A DNA stretch of 37,702 nucleotides from Photobacterium profundum SS9 (lineage in GTDB: Bacteria > Pseudomonadota > Gammaproteobacteria > Enterobacterales > Vibrionaceae): contig NC_006370.1 of assembly GCF_000196255.1 (NCBI RefSeq), forward strand, positions 3,856,792-3,894,493. Reading direction: 5' to 3'. A program made the position numbers and the translations under genes. Position 1 is the stretch's first letter, and every line of letters begins with the position of its first letter. The notes beneath the pieces are model-generated. The model had not been told where the DNA came from. It was given only the letters and a program-made list of their open reading frames with translations, and did not search any database. Positions 1 to 8,460 of the stretch are shown here, one piece after another.

Positions 1-26
1 TGAACAACATAAAAAGAGAAAGATAG

Positions 27-485
27 ATGGATATTCGTAAGATTAAAAAGCTAATTGAACTGGTTGAAGAGTCTGGTATTTCTGAATTAGAAATCTCTGA
101 AGGTGAAGAATCAGTACGCATCAGCCGTAATGTACCTACATTACCGGCACAGCAGTACATGGCTGCCCCTCAATTTGCGGCACCAGCTCAAGCAGCACCT
201 GTAGAAGCAGCGGCGGCACCTGTTGCTGCTCCTGTTGCCGCTGAACCTACGGGTCATCAAGTTCTTTCTCCAATGGTTGGTTCTTTCTACCGTGCGCCAA
301 GCCCTGAAGCAAAAGCATTTGTTGAAGTAGGCCAATCTGTAAACGTTGGTGACACGCTTTGTATCGTTGAAGCGATGAAAATGATGAACCAAATCCAATC
401 TGATAAAGCAGGTGTGGTTACTGCTATTCTTGCTGAAGACGGCGACGCTATCGAATTCGATCAGCCTCTTGTTATCATCGAGTAA
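27..485 (+). CDS. accB: Biotin carboxyl carrier protein of acetyl-CoA carboxylase
   Basis: AccB carries the biotin that shuttles carboxyl groups between biotin carboxylase (AccC) and carboxyltransferase (AccAD) in the first step of fatty acid synthesis, in the cytosol. The 152-residue protein has the N-terminal helical segment, an Ala/Pro-rich flexible linker at about residues 40-74, and a C-terminal biotinyl domain with the EAMKMMN motif. Lys118 is the expected biotinylation site. Length is close to the roughly 156 residues of the E. coli protein. accC begins 12 bases after its stop codon, so the two are almost certainly one operon. The 26 bases before the start hold only the end of the 5' leader. 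Confidence 0.97.
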   Translation: MDIRKIKKLIELVEESGISELEISEGEESVRISRNVPTLPAQQYMAAPQFAAPAQAAPVEAAAAPVAAPVAAEPTGHQVLSPMVGSFYRAPSPEAKAFVEVGQSVNVGDTLCIVEAMKMMNQIQSDKAGVVTAILAEDGDAIEFDQPLVIIE

Positions 486-497
486 CAGAGGCCTATT

Positions 498-1841
498 ATG
501 TTAGATAAATTAGTTATTGCGAACCGAGGCGAAATTGCCCTTCGTATTCTACGTGCTTGTAAAGAATTAGGCATTAAGACTGTTGCGATTCACTCAACAG
601 CTGACCGCGATCTTAAGCATGTATTGCTTGCAGACGAAACTGTATGTATTGGTTCTGCAAAAAGTTCTGAAAGCTATTTGAACATTCCTCGCATCATTAG
701 TGCAGCGGAAATCACAGGGGCAGTTGCGATTCACCCTGGTTACGGTTTCTTGTCTGAAAATGCTGATTTTGCAGAACAAGTAGAGCGATCTGGCTTTATT
801 TTTGTGGGCCCTAAAGCGGAAACTATTCGCATGATGGGCGACAAAGTATCAGCGATTACCGCGATGAAAAAAGCGGGCGTTCCTTGTGTGCCTGGTTCTG
901 ATGGCCCACTTAATGACGACGAAGCAAAAAACAAATCTTTCGCTAAGCGTATTGGTTTCCCTGTCATCATTAAAGCATCTGGTGGCGGCGGTGGCCGTGG
1001 TATGCGTGTTGTTCGTTCAGAAGCTGAACTAGCAGAAGCTATTGCGATGACACGTGCAGAAGCTAAATCGTTCTTCAATAACGATGTGGTTTACATGGAG
1101 AAATACCTTGAAAACCCTCGTCATATCGAAGTTCAGATCATGGCTGATGGTCAAGGTAATGCGATTCACTTAGGTGAGCGTGACTGTTCAATGCAGCGTC
1201 GCCACCAGAAAGTCGTTGAAGAAGCACCAGCACCAGGTATCACCGAAGAGATGCGTAAGTTCATCGGTGAGCGTTGTACGCGTGCTTGTATCGAAATCGG
1301 TTACCGTGGCGCAGGTACATTTGAATTCTTGTACGAAAACGGTGAGTTCTACTTCATTGAAATGAACACCCGTATTCAGGTTGAGCACCCAGTAACCGAA
1401 ATGGTAACGGGCGTTGATCTGATCAAAGAACAGCTTCGTGTTGCTGCTGGTCAGCCACTATCATTCAGCCAATCTGATATTCAAATTCGTGGCCATGCTA
1501 TCGAATGTCGTATCAATGCTGAAGATCCTGAGCGTTTCCTACCTTGCCCAGGTAAAATCACGCGCTTCCACGCGCCTGGTGGCATGGGTATCCGTTGGGA
1601 ATCTCACATCTACTCAGGCTACACAGTGCCACCGCATTATGATTCCATGATCGGTAAGCTGATTTCATACGGTGAAAACCGCGATGTGGCAATTTCACGT
1701 ATGCGTAACGCATTAGGTGAATCAATCATCGATGGTATTAAAACCAATATCCCGCTACAGCAAGAAATTATGGCAGATGAAAACTTCCAGCATGGTGGTG
1801 CAAACATCCACTATCTAGAGAAGAAACTTGGTCTACAATAA
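498..1841 (+). CDS. accC: Biotin carboxylase subunit of acetyl-CoA carboxylase
   Basis: AccC uses ATP and bicarbonate to carboxylate the biotin on AccB. The 447-residue protein has the biotin-carboxylase N-domain ([13 protein letters not shown] at the start), the ATP-grasp domain with the glycine-rich ATP loop SGGGGGRGM at about residues 165-173, the [14 protein letters not shown] catalytic/metal segment near residue 288, and the C-terminal biotin-carboxylase domain. It has the usual family length (E. coli 449). A GAGG ribosome-binding sequence precedes the ATG. It follows accB directly and is closed by a terminator at 1872-1897. Confidence 0.98.
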   Translation: MLDKLVIANRGEIALRILRACKELGIKTVAIHSTADRDLKHVLLADETVCIGSAKSSESYLNIPRIISAAEITGAVAIHPGYGFLSENADFAEQVERSGFIFVGPKAETIRMMGDKVSAITAMKKAGVPCVPGSDGPLNDDEAKNKSFAKRIGFPVIIKASGGGGGRGMRVVRSEAELAEAIAMTRAEAKSFFNNDVVYMEKYLENPRHIEVQIMADGQGNAIHLGERDCSMQRRHQKVVEEAPAPGITEEMRKFIGERCTRACIEIGYRGAGTFEFLYENGEFYFIEMNTRIQVEHPVTEMVTGVDLIKEQLRVAAGQPLSFSQSDIQIRGHAIECRINAEDPERFLPCPGKITRFHAPGGMGIRWESHIYSGYTVPPHYDSMIGKLISYGENRDVAISRMRNALGESIIDGIKTNIPLQQEIMADENFQHGGANIHYLEKKLGLQ

Positions 1842-1871
1842 TTTCGCGATAGACGCGTGAAGACAAATCTA

Positions 1872-1897
1872 GGCTGCCTTTGGGTAGCCTTTTTTAT
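1872..1897 (+). terminator. Rho-independent terminator of accBC
   Basis: Stem GGCTGCC (1872-1878) pairs with GGTAGCC (1883-1889) through one G-U pair, loop TTTG, followed by a run of T residues. It lies 31 bases after the accC stop. Confidence 0.85.
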
Positions 1898-2095
1898 ACA
1901 CCTTTCACCGTATTCCCCTTCGATTTCTCTGCTATTTCCACTTTCTTCAACATGATTTTCTGACAAATTGATACAGGTCAGTGGCACTGATAAATAACTT
2001 TTGCCACAATACCCCCCTTTTTTATTTGTATGAGCATTACTCTCCTTCTCTCTATTCCTTTGAAGTAGTGCCAACACAATTGGAGACAACAGCGT

Positions 2096-2377
2096 ATGAA
2101 AACACTCTCTGCGCGTTATCGTCAGGCTCATAAAGAGGCTAAATGGGCGGTAGGCTTAGCGATTGCCTATTTCATCTGGTGGTATATTTCGGCCTATGCT
2201 TTCTCATCGACAGAGATTACAACAACTCTGCCTGAGCTCTATTGGGGCTTTCCGCTGTGGTTTTTACTCGCCTGTATTATTGGTCCTATTCTCTTCACTG
2301 TACTGTGCGGCTTAATGGTCAAGTTCATCTACCAAGATATGTCTCTCGAAATTGAAAAGGACAGTGATCATGAATAG
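2096..2377 (+). CDS. yhdT: YhdT-family small membrane protein (DUF997)
   Basis: A 93-residue inner-membrane protein with two hydrophobic segments (about residues 19-37 and 50-80) and a charged C-terminus. It resembles the YhdT/DUF997 family, which is found next to panF in many gammaproteobacteria; its function is unknown and an accessory role for PanF is only suggested by the pairing. GGAGA lies 10 bases before the ATG. Its last codons overlap the panF start (ATG at 2370, yhdT stop at 2375-2377), so the two are translationally coupled. Confidence 0.85.
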   Translation: MKTLSARYRQAHKEAKWAVGLAIAYFIWWYISAYAFSSTEITTTLPELYWGFPLWFLLACIIGPILFTVLCGLMVKFIYQDMSLEIEKDSDHE

Positions 2378-3824
2378 CCAAATACTCATTCCTTTAGTGA
2401 TCTATTTGTTTGCGGTGTTTGCCTTAGCGTTTTTCACTCGAGGTAAAAGTACCTCTTCAAAAGGCTTCTTAAGCGAATACCTGATTGGCAACCGCAGCAT
2501 GGGGGGCTTTGTATTAGCAATGACATTGGCGGCCACTTACTCCAGTGCCAGCTCGTTTATTGGTGGGCCAGGAGCGGCATATAAAATGGGACTGGGCTGG
2601 GTATTGCTCGCCATGATCCAATTGCCTGCCGCGTGGTTAACCCTGGGGGTACTTGGGAAAAAATTCGCCATTGAAGCTCGACGACATAATGCCTTAACTC
2701 TTAATGATATTTTATATGCCCGCTATAAAAATAAAGCGGTCGTCATCTTAGCTTCTTTAGCGTTATTGCTCGCTTTCTTTGGCACCATGGTGGTGCAATT
2801 TGTCGGTGGCGCACGGTTATTACAAACTGTCACCGGATTACCCTATTCACAAGGGTTAATGATCTTTGCTGTGACTGTTGGCTTGTATACGACCATTGGT
2901 GGGTTTCGTGCCGTTGTAATGACCGATACGTTGCAAGGGGTTATGATGATTATTGGCACCATTGCCCTGCTAGCAGGAGTGGTGCATGTCGGTGGCGGTG
3001 TCGGTGAACTGATAACGGAATTACATCACATTGACCCATCATTGATTACCCCCTTTGGTCCTGATAATTTTCTAAGCCAGCCTTTTATGTTGAGCTTCTG
3101 GATTCTGGTTTGTTTTGGCGTTATTGGTCTTCCCCACGCAGCTGTACGCTGTATGGCATATAAAGACAGCCGTTCATTGCATAGAGGAATGGTGATAAGC
3201 ACTGCAATGGTGGCTTTCCTCATGTTAGGCATGCATTTATCCGGCGCATTAGGTCGTGCTATCGTGCCCGATATTGCCAGCCCAGATCAGATCATGCCAA
3301 CCTTGATGATGACCGTTTTATCCCCTTGGGTGGCAGGTATTTTCTTGGCGGGCCCTATGGCGGCTATTATGTCGAGCATTGACTCACAACTGATCCAAGC
3401 CTCGGCTACCTTACTGAAAGATTTATACCTCAATTACATCAATCCCAAAGCCGCTGAAGGACCTAACGCCAACAAGCACCTTTCAAAATTATCGTTGTGG
3501 GTAACAGGGATTTTTTCAATTTTGGTCTTTATTGCCGCAACTAACCCACCCGAGATGATCATCTGGTTAAATCTATTAGCCTTTGGGGGCATGCAAGCGG
3601 TGTTCTTGTGGCCGTTAGTGCTCGGGTTATACTGGGAAAAGGCATCGGCGACAGGGGCGTTAGCGTCAATGGTATCAGGATTGGTTTGCTATATTAGTTT
3701 GTCGGTGATTAAGCCAGACTTAAGTGGATTACATGCCATCGTGCCCACATTGGGCGTTAGTCTGATTGCTTTTGTGCTTGGCAGCCTCACCAAACCTGCA
3801 ATGGTAACCGCGCCACAGCATTGA
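2370..3824 (+). CDS. panF: Sodium/pantothenate symporter
   Basis: PanF imports pantothenate, the coenzyme A precursor, with sodium across the inner membrane. The 484-residue protein is hydrophobic throughout, in the pattern of the SSS (solute:sodium symporter) family, and matches the length of E. coli PanF (483). Visible family segments include GGFRAVVMTDTLQGVMM and the SSIDSQLIQASA segment. The ATG at 2370 is chosen over an in-frame one at 2352 because AAAGGA lies correctly before it and the protein then begins like the family. It overlaps yhdT by 8 bases. Confidence 0.94.
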   Translation: MNSQILIPLVIYLFAVFALAFFTRGKSTSSKGFLSEYLIGNRSMGGFVLAMTLAATYSSASSFIGGPGAAYKMGLGWVLLAMIQLPAAWLTLGVLGKKFAIEARRHNALTLNDILYARYKNKAVVILASLALLLAFFGTMVVQFVGGARLLQTVTGLPYSQGLMIFAVTVGLYTTIGGFRAVVMTDTLQGVMMIIGTIALLAGVVHVGGGVGELITELHHIDPSLITPFGPDNFLSQPFMLSFWILVCFGVIGLPHAAVRCMAYKDSRSLHRGMVISTAMVAFLMLGMHLSGALGRAIVPDIASPDQIMPTLMMTVLSPWVAGIFLAGPMAAIMSSIDSQLIQASATLLKDLYLNYINPKAAEGPNANKHLSKLSLWVTGIFSILVFIAATNPPEMIIWLNLLAFGGMQAVFLWPLVLGLYWEKASATGALASMVSGLVCYISLSVIKPDLSGLHAIVPTLGVSLIAFVLGSLTKPAMVTAPQH

Positions 3825-3850
3825 TCAGATAAGCCTCTGCTATACATCTT

Positions 3851-3881
3851 AAAGATAGCGCCTATAGTGCTATCTTTTTTT
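3851..3881 (+). terminator. Rho-independent terminator after panF
   Basis: AAAGATAGC (3851-3859) pairs perfectly with GCTATCTTT (3869-3877), followed by more T residues. It lies 26 bases after the panF stop. Confidence 0.85.
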
Positions 3882-3996
3882 ATATCAATAAAAACTGCTG
3901 ATGTGATTGACGTACTATAGGTGTGGATTGCTGAAATTTCATGCTAGAATCTCGCCCTTATGTTCAAACCGTAGCCAAATAATAAGCGAATTAACC

Positions 3997-4881
3997 ATGC
4001 CTTGGATTCAAATCAAACTAAACGCAACAGCTGAAAATGCTGAAGCGATTGGCGATATGTTAATGGAAGAAACAGGGGCTTTATCTGCCACTTTCCTTGA
4101 CGCACAAGACACACCAGTATTCGAACCAATGCCAGGTGAAACTCGCCTGTGGGGTGATACTGATGTTATTGGTTTATACGATGCTGAAGCCGACATGGAT
4201 TTCGTGCTGAACATGCTAAAGAACAGCCCTCTAATTGCTGAAGACTTTGCTTACAAAATCGAGCAATTAGAAGATAAAGATTGGGAACGTGAGTGGATGG
4301 TAAATTTCCACCCTATGCGTTTTGGTCGTCGTTTATGGATTTGCCCAAGCTGGCGTGAAGCACCTGAACCCAACGCAGTTAATGTACTACTTGACCCAGG
4401 TCTAGCATTCGGTACAGGTACTCACCCAACAACGTCATTATGTTTAGAGTGGCTTGACGGTCAAGATTTAGTCGGAAAAACCATTATCGACTTCGGTTGT
4501 GGCTCTGGCATTCTAGCCATTGCAGCACTTAAACTTGGTGCAGAGAAAGTGATTGGTATCGATATCGATCCACAAGCTATCCAAGCATCACGTGATAATG
4601 CAGAACGTAACGGTGTTTCTGATAAATTAGCGCTTTTCCTACCTCAAGATCAGCCTACCGACGTACAAGCCGATGTGGTGGTTGCAAACATTCTTGCGGG
4701 TCCATTACGTGAACTTTCACCAGTAATAAAAAGCCTGGTGAAGCCGGGCGGCAAGCTAGCAATTTCTGGTGTATTGGAAATTCAAGCTGAAGACGTGTCT
4801 ACATATTACAGCGACGAATTGGCATTAGACCCAGTTGTTGCACGTGATGAATGGTGCCGAATTTCAGGTTATAAGGCGTAA
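3997..4881 (+). CDS. prmA: Ribosomal protein L11 methyltransferase
   Basis: PrmA trimethylates ribosomal protein L11 using S-adenosylmethionine; its substrate gene rplK is in this window at 34148. The 294-residue protein begins MPWIQIKLN like E. coli PrmA. It has the N-terminal substrate-recognition domain, then the class I methyltransferase fold with motif [19 protein letters not shown] at about residues 165-182 and the NILAGPL motif. The open frame extends upstream to 3907, but the ATG at 3997 gives the family start and length (E. coli 293). The ribosome-binding site is weak. Confidence 0.96.
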   Translation: MPWIQIKLNATAENAEAIGDMLMEETGALSATFLDAQDTPVFEPMPGETRLWGDTDVIGLYDAEADMDFVLNMLKNSPLIAEDFAYKIEQLEDKDWEREWMVNFHPMRFGRRLWICPSWREAPEPNAVNVLLDPGLAFGTGTHPTTSLCLEWLDGQDLVGKTIIDFGCGSGILAIAALKLGAEKVIGIDIDPQAIQASRDNAERNGVSDKLALFLPQDQPTDVQADVVVANILAGPLRELSPVIKSLVKPGGKLAISGVLEIQAEDVSTYYSDELALDPVVARDEWCRISGYKA

Positions 4882-4991
4882 TTTTCGCCATTAGTCATTT
4901 TAATTTACCTTTTTTATTGTGCGAAAAACATACAATTGATTGAAAAACATACGTTTTTATCAAACAAAAACTAAATGCTCAATTATTGGTC

Positions 4992-5020
4992 TTTTCAGAA
5001 AGGGAAAAAATGCGTAAAAT
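4992..5020 (+). promoter_or_regulatory. Candidate stringent promoter of dusB-fis
   Basis: -35-like TTTTCA (4992-4997), 17-base spacer and -10 TAAAAT (5015-5020), directly followed by the GC-rich discriminator GCGCGCCC. A GC-rich discriminator is typical of growth-rate and ppGpp-controlled promoters, and the E. coli dusB-fis promoter has this design. Assigned from sequence pattern only. Confidence 0.65.
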
Positions 5021-5053
5021 GCGCGCCCTTACTGGCACAGTCAGGTACAGACA

Positions 5054-6019
5054 TTGCAAATCGGTCCATATCAACTAAACAACCAGCTGATAGTCGCGCC
5101 AATGGCGGGTGTGACCGATCGGCCATTTCGTGAACTATGCCTTCGCTACGGCGCGGGAATGGCTGTTAGCGAGATGATGTCGTCGAATCCAGATTTATGG
5201 AAAACGGCTAAATCGCAGAACCGAATGGTTCATGAAGGTGAATCGGGGATTCGCTCGGTTCAAATTGCAGGAGCAGATCCAAAACTGATGGCTGAAGCTG
5301 CACAATTTAGTGTTGAAAACGGTGCGCAAATCATCGATATCAACATGGGTTGTCCAGCGAAAAAAGTTAACAAACGCTTGGCAGGTTCTGCATTACTGCA
5401 ACACCCTGCGTTAATCGAAGAGATTCTTCGTAGCGTTGTGGGTGCAGTCGATGTTCCCGTTACGCTAAAAACGCGTACGGGTTGGGATTTAGACAACCGT
5501 AACTGTGTCGACATTGCAAAAATCGCGGAACAATGTGGCATTCAAGCTTTGGCGCTTCATGGGCGAACGAAGTCTTGCATGTACAAAGGTGAAGCGGAAT
5601 ATGACTACATCAGAGCAGCTAAACAAGCGGTATCCATTCCGGTAATTGCTAACGGTGATATCGATTCACCGGAAAAGGCTCGCTTTGTACTCGATTATAC
5701 GGGTGCAGATGCTTTGATGATTGGCCGTCCTGCACAAGGACGACCGTGGATTTTTAGAGAAATCCAGCATTACTTAACAACTGGCGAATACCTGCCTGCC
5801 CCATCTATGGATGAGGTAAGTGGAATTATGTTGGGACATGTTCAAGAACTTCATCGTTTCTACGGTGAATATTTAGGGTTGCGCATTGCACGTAAACACG
5901 TGTCTTGGTACTTAAAAGAACATGCACCAGCTGGTGATTTCCGTCGGTCCTTCAACGCACTCGAGGATGCTCAAGAGCAAATCGATGCGCTGCAAGGCTA
6001 CTTCGAAAACGTTGCATAA
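5054..6019 (+). CDS. dusB: tRNA-dihydrouridine synthase B
   Basis: DusB reduces a uridine in the tRNA D-loop (U17 in E. coli) with FMN and NADPH. The 321-residue protein equals E. coli DusB in length and aligns along it. It is a TIM-barrel Dus enzyme with [11 protein letters not shown] near the N-terminus, catalytic Cys100 in [11 protein letters not shown], and HGRT near residue 170. The start is TTG at 5054; no ATG lies in a suitable place, and the TTG places the family N-terminus (QIGPYQL) exactly. AGG lies just upstream. It is the first gene of the dusB-fis operon. Confidence 0.96.
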   Translation: MQIGPYQLNNQLIVAPMAGVTDRPFRELCLRYGAGMAVSEMMSSNPDLWKTAKSQNRMVHEGESGIRSVQIAGADPKLMAEAAQFSVENGAQIIDINMGCPAKKVNKRLAGSALLQHPALIEEILRSVVGAVDVPVTLKTRTGWDLDNRNCVDIAKIAEQCGIQALALHGRTKSCMYKGEAEYDYIRAAKQAVSIPVIANGDIDSPEKARFVLDYTGADALMIGRPAQGRPWIFREIQHYLTTGEYLPAPSMDEVSGIMLGHVQELHRFYGEYLGLRIARKHVSWYLKEHAPAGDFRRSFNALEDAQEQIDALQGYFENVA

Positions 6020-6042
6020 ATACTAGAAGAGCTTACAGAATT

Positions 6043-6339
6043 ATGTTCGAACAAAATCTGACTTCCGAAGCGTTAACAGTAACAACTGTAACGTCACAAG
6101 ACCAAATCACACAGAAGCCACTACGTGACTCTGTTAAAGCGTCGCTAAAAAACTATCTTGCTCAGTTAAATGGTCAGGAAGTCGACGATCTGTACGAGCT
6201 AGTGCTTGCAGAGGTTGAGCAACCGCTATTAGATACAATCATGCAGTACACACGTGGTAACCAAACACGTGCAGCAACCATGATGGGTATCAACCGTGGT
6301 ACGCTTCGTAAGAAGCTAAAGAAATACGGCATGAACTAA
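6043..6339 (+). CDS. fis: DNA-binding nucleoid protein Fis
   Basis: Fis bends DNA, organises the nucleoid, activates rRNA and tRNA promoters and aids site-specific recombination. At 98 residues it equals E. coli Fis in length. The C-terminal half, including the helix-turn-helix (about residues 73-94, [20 protein letters not shown]), is nearly identical; the N-terminal beta-hairpin region is more diverged. It starts 23 bases after dusB and is closed by a strong terminator. Confidence 0.98.
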   Translation: MFEQNLTSEALTVTTVTSQDQITQKPLRDSVKASLKNYLAQLNGQEVDDLYELVLAEVEQPLLDTIMQYTRGNQTRAATMMGINRGTLRKKLKKYGMN

Positions 6340-6366
6340 ATTATTTAGGTTAAGCCTTTGAAATAC

Positions 6367-6402
6367 AAGCCGTATGACACTTAGAGTCATACGGCTTTTT
6401 TA
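6367..6402 (+). terminator. Rho-independent terminator of dusB-fis
   Basis: AAGCCGTATGAC (6367-6378) pairs perfectly with GTCATACGGCTT (6386-6397), with a 7-base loop and a T run after it. Confidence 0.93.
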
Positions 6403-6698
6403 TTATATATACCCAGAGATTTTCTTGATTGAAGCAGGCCTCTTAGTAAGCAATTCACCGTGAACGCTAACGTGGCAAACTTTAAGCTCCAACAACAACG
6501 ACTGAAGCTGTGCTGGAATGGGCCGTACTATTTTATCACCCGTCTTATACCATTCTAGGTAAGTAGTTGATCATAATGTTGCGCAGGAAAAATCGCTTAT
6601 AACTAGGCGTGAATTGCAGATAACTAGTGGCTCTAATTACAAAATTCATAACGATGTTATAAGTTATTTTAACCAGCAATAATGATCATATATTTAAC
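6403..6698. other. Gene-poor stretch between fis and the insertion sequence
   Basis: No gene with a start codon and ribosome-binding site is seen here. On the minus strand an open frame of about 55 codons ends at a TAA (6403-6405); it lacks a good start and follows a TGA. Its translation (for example EWYKTGDKIVRPIPAQL) looks protein-like, so it may be the C-terminal remnant of a lost gene, but I cannot name it. Confidence 0.4.
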
Positions 6699-6713
6699 TA
6701 GAATAATGGTATG

Positions 6714-6782
6714 GACCCTCTCCCCCCAATCGGCTTCAAATGAGCCATATTGAAGTTGATGTTCAATAGCGAAGAGAGGGTC
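6714..6782 (+). promoter_or_regulatory. Inverted repeat that can mask the transposase ribosome-binding site
   Basis: GACCCTCTC (6714-6722) inside the left terminal repeat is the exact complement of GAGAGGGTC (6774-6782), which contains the transposase Shine-Dalgarno sequence just before the ATG at 6785. A transcript entering from outside would carry both arms and could hide the start site. Confidence 0.6.
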
Positions 6783-6784
6783 AC

Positions 6785-7801
6785 ATGAATAGTTTAACGA
6801 TTGGTTTAGATACTGCAAAGTCTGTCTTTCATGCCGTTGAAAAAAACAGTAGAGGGCGTGTACTGAGCAAAGCCAAACTAACACGAGCTAAGTTATTTAC
6901 TTATTTTGCGAATAAACCACCCTGTACAGTTGCTTTAGAAGCTTGCGGAGCCAGCCATTATTGGTGTCGAGTAATCTCAGCCTATGGTCATAAGGCTGTC
7001 ATGATTGCTCCCCAGTATGTTGCAAGTCATCGTAAAGGCAATAAAAATGATTTTAACGACGCGAATGCTATTGCGGATGTTGCCCAGCGGGATGATATAA
7101 GGACAGTTCCGTACAAAAGTATTGAACAGCAAGATATTCAATTACTGCATAGAGTAAGGGAACGGCTTGTAAGGCAGAGAACAGCTTTAGGTAATCAGAC
7201 TCGAGGATTATTATCAGAATATGGCATTGTTCTTCGCCAAGGGTTAGCCCATCTTCGCAAAGAATTACCGTTTATTCTGGAAGAGAGTAATAATGAGCTT
7301 ACTGAGTTAGCCCGCCGCCAGTTCTTTTTATTACATGAAGAGCTCCTTGTTTTAGATGAGAAGGTAAAGCAAGCCGATAATGAAATACAGCGAGTTGCAC
7401 TTTCACACCCTATATCACAGCGGTTAATGACAATGTCAGGTGTTGGACCGATTATCTCTACAATACTTTTGGTTGCGCTAGGTAAAGGTGAGCACTTCCG
7501 AAATGGTCGCCACTTTTCCGCTTGGTGTGGTTTAGTTCCTAAGCAACATTCTACCGGAGATAAGGCGCGTTTATTAGGGATAAGTAAGCGAGGTAATACT
7601 TACATTCGAACTCAATTGATCAATGGCGCTAGAAGTGCATTGAGAAATGCGAGTAATAAAAATGATCAAGTTAGCCGTTGGGCAGCGAGCCTGGCAGAGC
7701 GAATAGGTTTTAACAAAGCCTGTGTTGCTTTGGCGAATAAAATGGCAAGATTCGCTTGGGCGATGGTACATAATGGACAAGATTATCAGCTAAAACCTTA
7801 A
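6785..7801 (+). CDS. IS110-family (IS1111-type) DEDD transposase/recombinase
   Basis: The enzyme excises and inserts the element through a circular intermediate, guided by an element-encoded RNA in characterised relatives. The 338-residue protein has an N-terminal RuvC-like DEDD domain (candidate acidic residues Asp9 in GLDTAK, Glu52 in LEACG, and Asp89/Asp92 in KNDFNDANA). A coiled central region follows, then the Transposase_20 domain (MSGVGPIISTILL, then FSAWCGLVPKQHSTG), where the family keeps its catalytic serine. IEQQDIQLLHRVRERLV is typical of the IS1111 group. GAGAGGG precedes the ATG. No frameshift or stop interrupts it. Confidence 0.95.
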   Translation: MNSLTIGLDTAKSVFHAVEKNSRGRVLSKAKLTRAKLFTYFANKPPCTVALEACGASHYWCRVISAYGHKAVMIAPQYVASHRKGNKNDFNDANAIADVAQRDDIRTVPYKSIEQQDIQLLHRVRERLVRQRTALGNQTRGLLSEYGIVLRQGLAHLRKELPFILEESNNELTELARRQFFLLHEELLVLDEKVKQADNEIQRVALSHPISQRLMTMSGVGPIISTILLVALGKGEHFRNGRHFSAWCGLVPKQHSTGDKARLLGISKRGNTYIRTQLINGARSALRNASNKNDQVSRWAASLAERIGFNKACVALANKMARFAWAMVHNGQDYQLKP

Positions 7802-7879
7802 CCCACATAATGTAAGTTAAGGCTAAATACATCCACCCACTGAATTGCACAAGACATGATATTGATGATTAAAGGCTCA

Positions 7880-8030
7880 TAACCACCTTATAAAACTCAG
7901 GTAATACCAAAGGCTGTAAGGCCGTTAGAATGATATGAAGATAAGGTGCGAAATCCATCAGGGCTAGAGAATTCACATTCTCAACTAAGCCGAATATATG
8001 GCAGCAAACGAGTTTCATTAATCTTCATCA
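7880..8030 (+). ncRNA. Candidate bridge/seeker RNA of the insertion sequence
   Basis: Two guide-bearing internal loops can be drawn in the 3' non-coding end. Target loop: closing stem CACCTTAT (7884-7891) with ATAAGGTG (7941-7948). Its 5' side carries GTAATACC (7901-7908), complementary to the right flank GGTATTAC (8063-8070). Its 3' side carries TAGAATGAT (7926-7934), matching the left flank TAGAATAAT (6699-6707) with one change that still permits a G-T pair. Donor loop: TCCAT (7954-7958) complements the left element end ATGGA, and ATATATGG (7994-8001) equals the right end (8057-8064). Between them is a hairpin made of GGCT/AGCC and GAGAAT/ATTCTC. Exact RNA ends are not known. Confidence 0.7.
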
Positions 8031-8065
8031 TTATGCCTTGCAATGCGAGAGGGTCCATATATGGT

Positions 8066-8247
8066 ATTACTATGGCTTTTAGGCACAGTCCAAACACCTT
8101 GCTCAAAATTCCATTCAGCCCATGTAGACAGACGCACCTTCTGTGAACAGGCTCCAAAGAACTAAAATTAACCTCTAGCTCAGGCAAACCAGATTCGGAG
8201 GTGGATAGATAAATCACGAAAATCAAAGCTAGTCTGACATCGCCATT
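8066..8247. other. Non-coding stretch between the insertion sequence and a minus-strand operon
   Basis: No convincing gene. A minus-strand open frame crosses the right insertion-sequence edge but starts only at TTG or GTG without a ribosome-binding site. It may be the 3' untranslated region of the 8248-9005 operon; no clear terminator is seen. Confidence 0.4.
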
Positions 8248-8460
8248 TTAAGAAGATGGTCCGTCAAATGGCTCCTTCCTATCCTGTTCCTCCTCTTCTT
8301 TCAGCTCTTTTCGTGCTGTTTTAACGCTCTGCCAGAGTGAGTAGGCGGCCAGTGTATAGAACATGTAGTTTCTGGATTCGTACGTCGCTATATGCCAATA
8401 CCAGAGCATTGCAGAGAAAATAAAACCGATTGCAAGAATGCTCACTATCCTGTTAATCAC
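8248..8460 (-). CDS. Small two-helix membrane protein, unknown function
   Basis: Not recognised. The 70-residue protein starts with GTG (8458-8460) and begins MINRIVSILAIGF. It has two predicted membrane helices (about residues 5-22 and 33-45) and a highly charged tail (KTARKELKEEEEQDRKE). Its GTG overlaps the TGA of the upstream gene (GTGA at 8457-8460), a sign of translational coupling. The pair lies in an accessory patch beside an insertion sequence, so it may be strain-specific. No function is claimed. Confidence 0.6.
   Translation of the reverse strand: MINRIVSILAIGFIFSAMLWYWHIATYESRNYMFYTLAAYSLWQSVKTARKELKEEEEQDRKEPFDGPSS

Larger units (their letters stand above)
6711..8065 (+). mobile_element. 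Complete IS110-family (IS1111-type) insertion sequence
   Basis: About 1.35 kb. Perfect 12-bp inverted repeats lie at the ends: ATGGACCCTCTC (6711-6722) and GAGAGGGTCCAT (8047-8058). ATGGTAT occurs across both edges (6706-6712 and 8061-8067), so the outer limits are uncertain by a few bases; the shared GGT is probably the recombination core. One DEDD transposase gene lies between, with about 74 bases of non-coding DNA upstream and about 255 downstream. Subterminal inverted repeats and a long downstream non-coding end are features of the IS1111 group. The uninterrupted transposase and perfect ends suggest recent insertion. Confidence 0.9.

Noticed and set aside
8066..8226. Minus-strand ORF interrupted by the insertion sequence
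   Set aside because: Rejoining the flanks gives an ORF of about 57 codons that ends two codons past the junction. It has only TTG/GTG starts, no ribosome-binding site and no recognisable protein, so I do not call it a disrupted gene.
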